Part shown: one piece after another, positions 1 through 7,414 of the stretch
Layout: each line of letters opens with the position of its first letter
Numbering within the stretch: the stretch's first letter is position 1
Assembly (NCBI GenBank): GCA_023433185.1
Contig: JAEZEN010000216.1
Coordinates: 1-9,590, forward strand
Length of the DNA: 9,590 nt
Reading direction: 5' to 3'
DNA from: Pseudomonadota bacterium
GTDB lineage: Bacteria; Pseudomonadota; Alphaproteobacteria; Rhizobiales; Kaistiaceae
The notes under the pieces: model-generated
The model's database searches: none
What the model saw: the letters and a program-made list of their open reading frames with translations, nothing else
Told to the model about the DNA's origin: nothing
Program-made: the position numbers and the translations under genes

Positions 1-1870
1 CCGTGATCGCGGCTGCGGCGACCGTGCGGTTGCGGCCCTCGGCCTTCGCCCGGTAGAGGGCTCGGTCGGCGGACTGGACGAGGGCATCGGGAATCGCCCC
101 GTGGCCTGCGCCGGCCGCGGTGGCGACGCCGATGCTCACGGTCACGCCATCGCGCCCCCCGACCGCGAGGGCGCGGACCTGCTCGTGGATCCGCCGGGCG
201 ACTGTCCATGCCCCGCGCTCGTCGGTGCCGGGGAGGATGACCGCGAATTCCTCGCCGCCATATCGCGCGACCAGATCTCCCGGGCGGTTGACGGCCGCGC
301 TGATCGCCTCGCCCACCTGCCGCAGGCACTGGTCGCCTGCGAGATGGCCATGGGTGTCGTTGAACGGCTTGAACAGATCGATGTCGATCATCAGGAGGCT
401 GAGCGCTGACCCGGTGCGGGTGCTCCGTCCGGCCTCCGTCGCAAGCGTCTCGTCGAAGACCCGCCGGTTGGCGAGACCCGTGAGCCCGTCGGTCCTTGCC
501 AGGTGCGCCAGTCGACGGTTCAACTCCGACAGCTGCCGTTCGGCCTCGCGCGTCTCGGTGACGTCGGACAGCACGACGACCGAGGTTTCCTCGCTGCCGG
601 GATTGATTCGGCAGGAGACGGTGCGTCCGTCGCCCAGCCGGAGATCGTGCTGACGCTTGCTCTGCCGGTCGACGAGCATGTCCCTGACCCAGGCATCGCG
701 GTCGGGCGAGAACACCTCGGCGATGTCACCCGTCTCGAGGGAGGCCTTCAGCAGATCGCCGAGCGCGGCACCGGGTACCCGCAGCGCCGCCGTCCTCGGG
801 AACATCGAGCGGTAGCGTTCATTGCAGAGGACGAGGCGGTTGTCGCGATCGTACACCGCCAGCGCGTCAGCCATGCTCCTGAGGGCATCGTCGAGCCGTG
901 CACGGCTGCGCTCCTGCTCGTCGCGAAGGTGCTTCAACTCGGTGATGTCGCGGTTGTGGGTGAGGAGACCGATCGGCGCTCCCGTGCCGTCGACGAGCGG
1001 GGCCTTCAGCGTCGCGATCTGCGCCGTCGATCCGTCGTGCCGCCCGACATGCTGCTCCACGATCGTCGGCCGTCCGGCGGCGAGCGCGGCCTTCTCATCC
1101 TCGCGGAAGGCGGTGGCGATGTCGGCCGGATAGAAGTCGAAGTCTGTCTTGCCGATGAGGTCCGCCGCGCTCTCCGCGTGCATGAGCACGGCCGTGGCGG
1201 GGTTGGCGGCGATGAAGCGTCCCTCGAGGTCCTTGCCGTTCAACGGCTCCGGAAAGGCGTCCATCAGCGATCGGTAGAGCTGGTTCTCCGCGGCCGTCTC
1301 CAGCCGCCGCTGCTCGTTGGCGATCGCGCCGCTGACCAGCAGCACGGCGACGAAGCACCCGACCATGCTGGGCAGGGCGATGGCCGCAAGCACCTCGGCC
1401 CGGACCTCGGCGGGCAGGAGGAGCGTGCCGACGACCGACGCCGGGGCGGTCGCCGTGGCGAGGAGCAGACGACTTCGCGTATCCATCAGGTGTGCGGCGA
1501 ACAGCCGGCCCATAACCACGCCGAGAACGGCGACAATGGCAATCCCGACGACCGCAGGCGATGCCCCGACGCCGCCGATAGCCAGGCGGAAAAGCGCCGC
1601 GACGACCCCAACCGCGATGCCCACGACCGGGCCGCCGAAATAGCCCGCGAGAACGATCGGCACCGCCCGGAGATCCAGGATGACCCCCGGCCGGAGCTCG
1701 ATCGGGATCGACATCAGCATGATCGCGCTGGCGCCGCCGGCAGCGGCCAGGGCGACGGTGCGCGCAAGTGGCTGCAGGCGTCGCGTCCAGTGATATGTCA
1801 GGCTCCACAGGCCGAGCAGGATCGCCAGCACCCCGAGATTCGCGAGAATGGTCTGGAAAGTCGCCAGCAT
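1..1870 (-). CDS. Membrane-bound diguanylate cyclase: 5TM sensor, two PAS domains and GGEEF (C-terminus cut by window edge)
   Basis: Predicted to make cyclic di-GMP from two GTP at the inner membrane. The frame is open from 1870 to the left edge (623 codons). Residues 1-185 are hydrophobic, with about five or six membrane spans. They carry LDLR (65-68), GYFGGP (76-81) and FRLAIGG (94-100), typical of the 5TM-5TMR_LYT sensor domain. PAS 1 (about 197-309) has the [13 protein letters not shown] pattern. PAS 2 (about 325-440) starts near [13 protein letters not shown]. The cyclase domain runs from about 458 ([13 protein letters not shown]) to 617. It has the active site GGEEF (538-542) and an RxxD product-inhibition site, RPGD (529-532), five residues upstream, so it should be active and feedback-inhibited. 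The ATG at 1870 is preceded by AAGGGTGA eight bases away; an in-frame GTG at 1873 is an alternative. Only a few C-terminal residues should be missing, and no EAL domain is seen within the window. Confidence 0.95.
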   Translation of the reverse strand, partial: MLATFQTILANLGVLAILLGLWSLTYHWTRRLQPLARTVALAAAGGASAIMLMSIPIELRPGVILDLRAVPIVLAGYFGGPVVGIAVGVVAALFRLAIGGVGASPAVVGIAIVAVLGVVMGRLFAAHLMDTRSRLLLATATAPASVVGTLLLPAEVRAEVLAAIALPSMVGCFVAVLLVSGAIANEQRRLETAAENQLYRSLMDAFPEPLNGKDLEGRFIAANPATAVLMHAESAADLIGKTDFDFYPADIATAFREDEKAALAAGRPTIVEQHVGRHDGSTAQIATLKAPLVDGTGAPIGLLTHNRDITELKHLRDEQERSRARLDDALRSMADALAVYDRDNRLVLCNERYRSMFPRTAALRVPGAALGDLLKASLETGDIAEVFSPDRDAWVRDMLVDRQSKRQHDLRLGDGRTVSCRINPGSEETSVVVLSDVTETREAERQLSELNRRLAHLARTDGLTGLANRRVFDETLATEAGRSTRTGSALSLLMIDIDLFKPFNDTHGHLAGDQCLRQVGEAISAAVNRPGDLVARYGGEEFAVILPGTDERGAWTVARRIHEQVRALAVGGRDGVTVSIGVATAAGAGHGAIPDALVQSADRALYRAKAEGRNRTVAAAAIT

Positions 1871-1876
1871 CACTGT

Positions 1877-1883
1877 CACCCTT
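1877..1883 (-). promoter_or_regulatory. Ribosome binding site of the diguanylate cyclase
   Basis: On the minus strand the bases read AAGGGTG, continuing GGTGA, a good match to the Shine-Dalgarno consensus. The gap is about 6-8 bases to the ATG at 1870 and shorter to the adjacent GTG at 1873. This favours the ATG, although the two candidate starts differ by only one residue. Confidence 0.6.
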
Positions 1884-1914
1884 GGGCCGGCCGCTCGGGG
1901 CGCCGCACGCCGCC

Positions 1915-1943
1915 AGATTACCCTCGGCAACGCCATTCGTCAC
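1915..1943 (-). promoter_or_regulatory. Possible sigma-70-type promoter of the diguanylate cyclase gene
   Basis: On the minus strand GTGACG (1943-1938) is followed after exactly 17 bases by TAATCT (1920-1915). The first hexamer matches the TTGACA consensus at four positions. The second matches TATAAT at the three most conserved positions. Transcription would start about 35-40 bases before the start codon. This is a visual match only, in GC-rich DNA where housekeeping promoters are weakly conserved. Confidence 0.35.
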
Positions 1944-2000
1944 GGTTGCGACGCCAACACGCCAGAGGCCGGGGCCTGCTCCCCCGCGCGTCATCGTGCC

Positions 2001-2030
2001 GTCGAACGCCGACGCGGGATCGACTATGCT
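2001..2030 (+). promoter_or_regulatory. Weak candidate promoter for the amidohydrolase gene
   Basis: TATGCT at 2025-2030 resembles a -10 element (four of six bases of TATAAT), 29 bases before the start codon. The only upstream partner at suitable spacing is GTCGAA (2001-2006, 18-base spacer), a poor -35. It is reported because it is the only AT-containing hexamer in the right place. The divergent gene's promoter lies in the same 186-bp interval (1874-2059), so shared regulation is possible. Confidence 0.25.
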
Positions 2031-2049
2031 GCGACCTTGGCGGGGGGAT

Positions 2050-2055
2050 GGAGGA
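2050..2055 (+). promoter_or_regulatory. Ribosome binding site that decides the amidohydrolase start
   Basis: GGAGGA lies four bases before the ATG at 2060. Another in-frame ATG at 2048 overlaps this site and has no comparable motif of its own, so 2060 is the better start. The reading frame is open far upstream, to about 503, but that stretch is antisense to the diguanylate cyclase and is not coding. Confidence 0.75.
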
Positions 2056-2059
2056 AACC

Positions 2060-3388
2060 ATGACAGCGTTGACGCTCATCGACGCCTTGGTGTTCGACGG
2101 CAGCGGGGCCGAGCCGTTCCGTGCGACGCTCGACATCGAGAACGATCGGATCGCCGCCGTCCTTCCCGATGCAGGCGCCCCCGGGACTCCCTTCCGCCCG
2201 CGCGCGCCGGACGCCACCGTCATCGATTGCAGCGGCTGCACCGTCATGCCGGGTCTCACGGAGGCGCACTGCCACATCTCGTTCAACGACATCCGCTCGA
2301 TGAACGACGTCGTCGCGATCCAGCCGGAGGATCATGTCCTGATCTCGCTGCGCAACGCGCAGATGCTGATGGAGCGCGGCTTCACCAGCCTCTACAGCGC
2401 GGCGGCGGCGAAGCCACGGCTGGACGTTGCGGTCCGCGATGCGATCGACGGGGGTCTGTTCGCGGGTCCGCGGATTCGCGCCGCGAGCCAGGAGATCTCG
2501 CCGACCGGCAATCTCGGCGACCTCAACAGCAGCTACCTGGAACTGCCGCGGAGCGTGTGCTTCACGGTCACCTGCGACGGCGCCGCCGAGTTCACCAGAC
2601 AGGCCCGGCTCGCCGCCCGCGACGGGGTCGACAACATCAAGATCAACGTCTCGGGCGACCGCGACTGGGGCCACATGCACGCCGACGACCGGACGACGGT
2701 GATCGCCGAGGAGGAGGTCGCCGCGGTCGTCGCCGTCGCGCGGGCGCGACACCTGACCGTCAACGCGCACTGCACCAGTTCGGAGGGCGTGAAGATGTGC
2801 GTCCGGCAGGGCGTCCAGGTCATCTACCACGCGGTCCACGCCGACGAGGAAGCCCGCGACATGCTCGAGGCGGCGAAGGACCGGATCTTCGTCGCCCCGG
2901 CGCTCGGCCTGCCCTTGTCGATGCTGCGCGAGGGCCGCGCCCGCGGGCTCCGCTGGCCGGCCTCGAAATATGACAGCCTGGAAAAGGAGCTGGAGATCAC
3001 GCGCGACTGCATGCGCGACCTCCACCGGCGCGGAGTGCGCGTGCTGCCCGGCGGCGACTACGGGGCGTTCGTCACCAATCCGATGGGGACCAATGCGCGC
3101 GACCTCGAGCATTTCGTCACGTTCCTCGGCTTCTCCCCCAGCGACACGCTCCGGGCCGCGACGATGCACGGCGGCGAACTGATGCAGCGCGGCAGCGAGA
3201 TGGGACAGATCAAGCCCGGCTTCCTCGCCGACCTGCTGGTCGTCCGCGGCGACCCGGTGGGCGACGTCCGCATCCTGCAGGACCCGGACGCGATCGAGGC
3301 GGTGATGATCGGCGGGCGCTTGGTCAAGGACCGGATGCCGGCAGGCCGCCGCATTCCCGAAGCCGCAGACGCGAGACGCCGGGCCTGA
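2060..3388 (+). CDS. Metal-dependent amidohydrolase (imidazolonepropionase/prolidase-like subgroup)
   Basis: A 442-residue cytoplasmic hydrolase of the amidohydrolase superfamily, with no signal peptide. The N-terminal beta-sandwich strand (LIDALVFDGSG) leads into PGLTEAHCH, giving the metal pair H70 and H72. The other ligands are where the family puts them: K194 in DNIKINVSGD (the usual carboxylated bridging lysine), H237 in VNAHCTSSEG, H257 in IYHAVHADEE, and D333 in PGGDYG. The C-terminal strand GFLADLLVVRGDP closes the composite sandwich. This pattern fits the metal-dependent hydrolase group that includes imidazolonepropionase-like proteins and Xaa-Pro or Xaa-Arg dipeptidases. It should cleave a C-N bond in a small amide, peptide or cyclic amide, but the substrate cannot be read from sequence. 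It is divergent from the cyclase gene. Its last 65 bases overlap the 3' end of the convergent VWA gene. No partner catabolic gene or transporter is adjacent. Confidence 0.93.
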   Translation: MTALTLIDALVFDGSGAEPFRATLDIENDRIAAVLPDAGAPGTPFRPRAPDATVIDCSGCTVMPGLTEAHCHISFNDIRSMNDVVAIQPEDHVLISLRNAQMLMERGFTSLYSAAAAKPRLDVAVRDAIDGGLFAGPRIRAASQEISPTGNLGDLNSSYLELPRSVCFTVTCDGAAEFTRQARLAARDGVDNIKINVSGDRDWGHMHADDRTTVIAEEEVAAVVAVARARHLTVNAHCTSSEGVKMCVRQGVQVIYHAVHADEEARDMLEAAKDRIFVAPALGLPLSMLREGRARGLRWPASKYDSLEKELEITRDCMRDLHRRGVRVLPGGDYGAFVTNPMGTNARDLEHFVTFLGFSPSDTLRAATMHGGELMQRGSEMGQIKPGFLADLLVVRGDPVGDVRILQDPDAIEAVMIGGRLVKDRMPAGRRIPEAADARRRA

Positions 3389-6300
3389 ACGCAGGCGCCT
3401 GCCGAGGAGTGAGCGGCCGGCGAAGCGCCGGCAGAGCGCACCCGGCTCCTCGTCGCCGTCCCCCCTGCCAGTTCCAGGTGACACTGGTCCGCGCGGTACA
3501 GCGGTCGCTGCCGCCGGAGCCACCCAGCGCCGCCATCACTTCCGCTGGAAGCTGAAGGGAGAAGTGGCTGACTTCGCGCATCTCCGTGTCCGAGACGACG
3601 GTCAGTTCGTAGCGCGCCTCGACATTGCCCATCGCTCCCATCGACTGCGCGGCGAGGTTCGCCCGCCAGGCGCCGGGTCCGGTCTTCGTCCATGCGACCG
3701 GCATCGGCGAATCGGCCATCAGCGGATCGGGGTGGAAGGGGTCGGCGAAGTCGATGTTGCGTGAGTTCGAGCGTCCCTGCAGCCCGGCGCTGCGGATCTG
3801 GTCGGCGATCGCGGCGGGACAGCCGTCGAGGGCCGTGTTGCCGATCACCGCCGTCCACGTCCCGTCGCGGGGCTTGATGTCCCGGCCCGCAGCGGCCTCC
3901 GGCTCCGCCTCGTCGAGGCGGTCGACCACCTCCACCGGCACCTCCGCGAAGCGCCACAGATTGTGGTCAGCCAACCGCATCATCCACTGGCCGGTCTGGC
4001 GCGGGGCGTTGACGCTTGTCGAGGGCATCGGGGGCAGAAAACGCTGGCTGGTCTCCAGGATCTGGTTCTCTTTCGCGCTGGGGCGGATGAAGCCGAGGAT
4101 GGGCTTTTCGGGGATCGCGCCGCGGACCGACACCGCGACCTTTGAGCCGGCGAGCACCCGCGGCGCCACCGAGATGACCGGATCACCGCCGGAGCCGCCC
4201 GCCTCCACCGTGTTGGCGCGCGCGCCGACGTCGAGCGCAACGCTTGCCATCGGCCGTTCGCCGGCGGGACCGCGTGCGATGTGCACCAGGCGGTGGGCGC
4301 CGGAGAGGCCCTCCGGGGTGCGGAGCCGGCCGGTCATCGCCTCGAAGACGCTGGCGCGCGCCAGTTCGCGCCCGTCCGGGGCGAGGATCGCGATCGCATC
4401 GTCATAGGCCATGCGGCCGTGGAGATTGACCGAGAGCGGGCGGCCGGGAAAGGGCTGGGCGTTCCAGTCGGTGAAGCGCATTTCGGGATCGGCCTCGACG
4501 ACGATCTCCTCCACGCCCTGGACGATCCGCTCGCCTTCGCGGAGCAGCGCGACACGGTAGGTTCCCGGCTCCATGGGCATGGTGACCGAGCCGTAGTAGC
4601 CGCTGCCCAGGTCGCGATGACGCGACAGGACCGTCGCCCCCGACAGCGGGCCGCGTGCCGGGAAGACGGCGATCTCGTCGGTCTCGAGGGATTCGTCGCG
4701 TCGCACGACGAAAAGCGTCTTCTGGCCGGCCGCATAGGGGCCGCGCGGGTCGATGTTGGTGCCGGCCCTGTGTTCGAAGGCGTCGCCGCCATTCGCGGCG
4801 GCGTCCTTGTCGATGCGTGCATGGAGGCCGGCGGTCATCATCGCGATCCGGGTCGATTCCGGTGCGTCCAGGAAATGGCACACCGCGCCGATGAGGGTCG
4901 CTTCGCACGGGCCGTTCGAGTTGAGCCACTGGTGCGGGTTGAACTCGAAGCGCTCCGAATCGCTGCCGCCGATGCGGAAGAACGAGATGCGCGGGTTTTC
5001 CTGCGGGATCGCCCCGGCCGTGGCCGAGACGAAAAAGGCCTCGCTCATCGCCCAGCCGGCCGGCACCACCATGCGGAGGCCGGTGTCCGGATCGAAGTAG
5101 TCGCAATGGGCCGGTCCGCGGCAGAGGACGGCGACGTCGATTATGGGGTCGACATCGTCGCCGAAATCGTCGACCAGGAACGTCGCCGCCCGCAGCGCAA
5201 GCGACGAGCGGATCGTCTCGAAGTCGCGGTGATAGGCGATGTCGCCCATCTCCGACCGGCAAAGCCGCCCGACGGGCACCTCGACACAGGGGCCGTAGGC
5301 CGGATTCCAGTCGCTCGGGTTCAGCATGATGTGCTGGAAGATGCCGCCGACGGGCTGGCTGATCGCTGCCGAGGGGTAGGACGCCGTGGCACCCGTGGCT
5401 GTCGCGGAATAGTAGGGTGGCGTCACCCGCCAGCCGGAAGGCAGGGTGAGTGCGAGCCCGGTCACCGGGTCGTGGTATGAACAGGGCCGGGCCGCCTGAC
5501 AGTCCATGCCCTGGCTTTCCTCGGCACGTTGCGCGGTGGAGACCGGGATGACGAAGCTGGTCCGCCCGCCCGGCTCGACCGTGATCTCGCCCTTGAGGGT
5601 GAATCCCGCCCCCGCCCCGGTGATCTCGTAGCGGCCATCGGCGAACGCCGTCGTCAAGTCGCCCATCGGGTCGTTCATGGCGAACTCGACGTCCTGCATG
5701 CCACGGTCGAGCCGAATGGCCGACCACTGCACCTGCCGCCCCTCGACTTCGGGGGGCAGGATCAGCGTTACCATCTTGCTCATCGGGTCGAGCGGCCCGG
5801 CGTCGCCGCGCTGGCCCGGCGGGTTCTGCTCGGCTTCGCCCCCGCCGACCAGCGGGATGACGAAGTCGTTGGCCTGGCCGGGCACGATCTCGACCACGCC
5901 GCGGAACTCGGTCTCGCCCGGCCCCATGGTCGAGACCTCGTAGCGCCCGGGCTCGAACGTGCCTTCCCCGACCCACATCTCCGACTGCGGCGCCCACGCC
6001 TCGGGGCTCATGTCGGGATCGAGCGGCACGGCAGACCACCACAGCGGTGTCTCCGAGAATCCGGGCGGGATACGGAAGGTCGCCCGCACCATCGGCAGGT
6101 CGTCCTGTCCAGGTTCGGCCCGCGTCGCCGCAGCGGCCTGCGCGGCGAGGTCATCGCTCGTCGTCAGGTCGGCATCCTGGTAGGCGATGCCGACCCCGAA
6201 GCGGCGCGAGAACATGATCTCGTTGGCTGCGCTGTTGAGATAGCGCACCTCGTACTCACCCGGCTCGTCCGGTGCCCGCACCTGAAAAACGCCATTCTTG

Positions 6301-7403
6301 TGCAGGGAAAAGGTCCAGCTGTAGCTTCGGAAATCGCCGACCGGCTGGTCGGGGCGTGCAAGCACCAGACGCTCGCCGACCTGCTCCGGCCCACGGAACG
6401 CCACCTGCATGCGGCTGCCCGGCTCCACCGATCCGATCGGATCGAAGCCGTTGGAGGCAGCTACCACCTCGATCGGCTGGCGCGCGACGATGCCCTCGCC
6501 ATTGTTCTTGAAGAGGATGAGATCGTAGAGGCCGGGCTCGGATGGGGCGCGCTTCGAGAACGGATTGTTGGCCGGGGTGCCGCCGCCGATCGGGCCGAAC
6601 GACGCGCTCGACGGGGGCTTGCCCTCGCCACGCGGCGTGAAGCCGGCGAAGTCGGAATTTTGCGCCGTGCCCTTGTAGGCGATGCGGTAGGTATGGCCGG
6701 CCTCGGCCTTCGGGCCGATATCGAAGAACGCTTCCTGAACCGGCGCCGGTGTCGGCTCGGCCGCGGCGATCTGGTTGAGCGCGGCGGTCAGTTCCGCGCC
6801 CGACTGCGGCCGCAGCAACTGCCCGCCGGTCTGGTCCGGCACGCAGGCGAGCGCCTGCGCCTCTTGCTCGGTGAGCCCGAAGCCGACGACATGGGCACGG
6901 ATCCTGATGCCCTCGTTGGCGAGCCGGGCCGCCACCGCGCAGGGGTCGGCGTCGCAGGTCTCCAGCCCGTCGGTGACGAGGATGATGTCGGCCTCCTCCG
7001 CCGTCGGCGGGATCTGGCCGGCGGCGACCCGGAGGCTCTGCGAGATCGGCGTCATGCCGCGCGGATTGATTCGATTGAGCCGCTGCGACAGCGCGGCTGC
7101 ATCCTGCACCCCGGTCGAGGCGATCACTTCGATGTCGGCACAGTCGCCCCGCCGGTTGTGGCCATAGGCGATCACGCCGAGCGGGATGGCGGCGTCGCGC
7201 GTGGCGAAGAACTGGCCCATCACGTCGCGGGCGACCTCTATCTTGGTGAGGCCGCCCGGAAGCTGGCCCCACATCGAGCCCGAGGCGTCGAAGATGAGGA
7301 CGGCCGCCTTGCCGTTTCCACCCTGGGCCGGCGCCGGCGTGGAGAACGCCACCAGCGACGTCGCGATTGCGCCGAGGACGGCGCCGGTCATCAAACTCTT
7401 CAT
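3324..7403 (-). CDS. Very large exported von Willebrand factor A protein with tandem four-cysteine modules
   Basis: A 1359-residue secreted or periplasmic protein; its role is unknown beyond likely metal-dependent adhesion or protein binding. The signal peptide is residues 1-26 (cleavage near APA-Q). The VWA domain (about 34-215) has a complete MIDAS: DASGS (39-43), T118 in GMTPIS, and D145 in VTDGLE. Beta-rich segments follow at about 225-315, 318-406, 437-519 and 541-620; the last two look related, both ending in a FVIP strand. Two tandem copies of a roughly 110-residue module come next (cysteines 635/641/706/715 and 761/767/833/842), then further beta-rich sequence and a C-terminal domain from about 1180 with C1195 and C1302. 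The start at 7403 has GAGGAA four bases upstream. An ATG at 7418 overlaps the upstream stop (ATGA) but lacks a clear ribosome site. The last 46 residues are arginine-rich, use rare codons and run into the amidohydrolase gene. Confidence 0.92.
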   Translation of the reverse strand: MKSLMTGAVLGAIATSLVAFSTPAPAQGGNGKAAVLIFDASGSMWGQLPGGLTKIEVARDVMGQFFATRDAAIPLGVIAYGHNRRGDCADIEVIASTGVQDAAALSQRLNRINPRGMTPISQSLRVAAGQIPPTAEEADIILVTDGLETCDADPCAVAARLANEGIRIRAHVVGFGLTEQEAQALACVPDQTGGQLLRPQSGAELTAALNQIAAAEPTPAPVQEAFFDIGPKAEAGHTYRIAYKGTAQNSDFAGFTPRGEGKPPSSASFGPIGGGTPANNPFSKRAPSEPGLYDLILFKNNGEGIVARQPIEVVAASNGFDPIGSVEPGSRMQVAFRGPEQVGERLVLARPDQPVGDFRSYSWTFSLHKNGVFQVRAPDEPGEYEVRYLNSAANEIMFSRRFGVGIAYQDADLTTSDDLAAQAAAATRAEPGQDDLPMVRATFRIPPGFSETPLWWSAVPLDPDMSPEAWAPQSEMWVGEGTFEPGRYEVSTMGPGETEFRGVVEIVPGQANDFVIPLVGGGEAEQNPPGQRGDAGPLDPMSKMVTLILPPEVEGRQVQWSAIRLDRGMQDVEFAMNDPMGDLTTAFADGRYEITGAGAGFTLKGEITVEPGGRTSFVIPVSTAQRAEESQGMDCQAARPCSYHDPVTGLALTLPSGWRVTPPYYSATATGATASYPSAAISQPVGGIFQHIMLNPSDWNPAYGPCVEVPVGRLCRSEMGDIAYHRDFETIRSSLALRAATFLVDDFGDDVDPIIDVAVLCRGPAHCDYFDPDTGLRMVVPAGWAMSEAFFVSATAGAIPQENPRISFFRIGGSDSERFEFNPHQWLNSNGPCEATLIGAVCHFLDAPESTRIAMMTAGLHARIDKDAAANGGDAFEHRAGTNIDPRGPYAAGQKTLFVVRRDESLETDEIAVFPARGPLSGATVLSRHRDLGSGYYGSVTMPMEPGTYRVALLREGERIVQGVEEIVVEADPEMRFTDWNAQPFPGRPLSVNLHGRMAYDDAIAILAPDGRELARASVFEAMTGRLRTPEGLSGAHRLVHIARGPAGERPMASVALDVGARANTVEAGGSGGDPVISVAPRVLAGSKVAVSVRGAIPEKPILGFIRPSAKENQILETSQRFLPPMPSTSVNAPRQTGQWMMRLADHNLWRFAEVPVEVVDRLDEAEPEAAAGRDIKPRDGTWTAVIGNTALDGCPAAIADQIRSAGLQGRSNSRNIDFADPFHPDPLMADSPMPVAWTKTGPGAWRANLAAQSMGAMGNVEARYELTVVSDTEMREVSHFSLQLPAEVMAALGGSGGSDRCTARTSVTWNWQGGRRRGAGCALPALRRPLTPRQAPAFRPGVSRLRLRECGGLPASGP
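3391..3432. terminator. Two adjacent inverted repeats after the amidohydrolase stop (possible weak terminator)
   Basis: A perfect 12-base palindrome, GCAGGCGCCTGC (3391-3402), is followed by a 7-bp stem with a 3-base loop (GCCGGCG-AAG-CGCCGGC, 3416-3432). They begin two bases after the amidohydrolase stop codon. Neither has a following T-run, so Rho-independent termination is uncertain. On the opposite strand they lie inside the last codons of the VWA reading frame. Such repeats are also common by chance in GC-rich DNA. Confidence 0.35.
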
Positions 7404-7407
7404 GGTG

Positions 7408-7413
7408 TTCCTC
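7408..7413 (-). promoter_or_regulatory. Ribosome binding site that decides the VWA gene start
   Basis: On the minus strand GAGGAA precedes the ATG at 7403 by four bases, and the next codons (Met-Lys-Ser) begin a canonical signal peptide. It falls between the two candidate starts, so it can serve 7403 but not 7418. It also lies right after the upstream gene's stop (7415-7417), as expected for translation coupling in an operon. Confidence 0.7.
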
Positions 7414-7414
7414 G

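Noticed and set aside
503..2059. A long N-terminal extension in frame with the amidohydrolase (open from 503)
   Set aside because: It is antisense to the diguanylate cyclase, its translation is low-complexity and rich in Arg, Asp and Gly, and a good ribosome site fixes the start at 2060.
2024..3523. A 499-codon minus-strand frame opposite the amidohydrolase
   Set aside because: It is a GC-driven shadow of a gene with a complete set of catalytic residues; its translation shows no domain and has a composition typical of antisense frames.
4281..5480. A 399-codon plus-strand frame opposite the cysteine modules
   Set aside because: It is antisense to the duplicated modules, whose aligned cysteines show the minus strand is coding; there is no ribosome site or domain.
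4402..6042. A 546-codon minus-strand frame overlapping the VWA gene in another frame
   Set aside because: Same-strand shadow rich in Arg and Pro; the overlapping VWA frame has coherent domains through the same interval.
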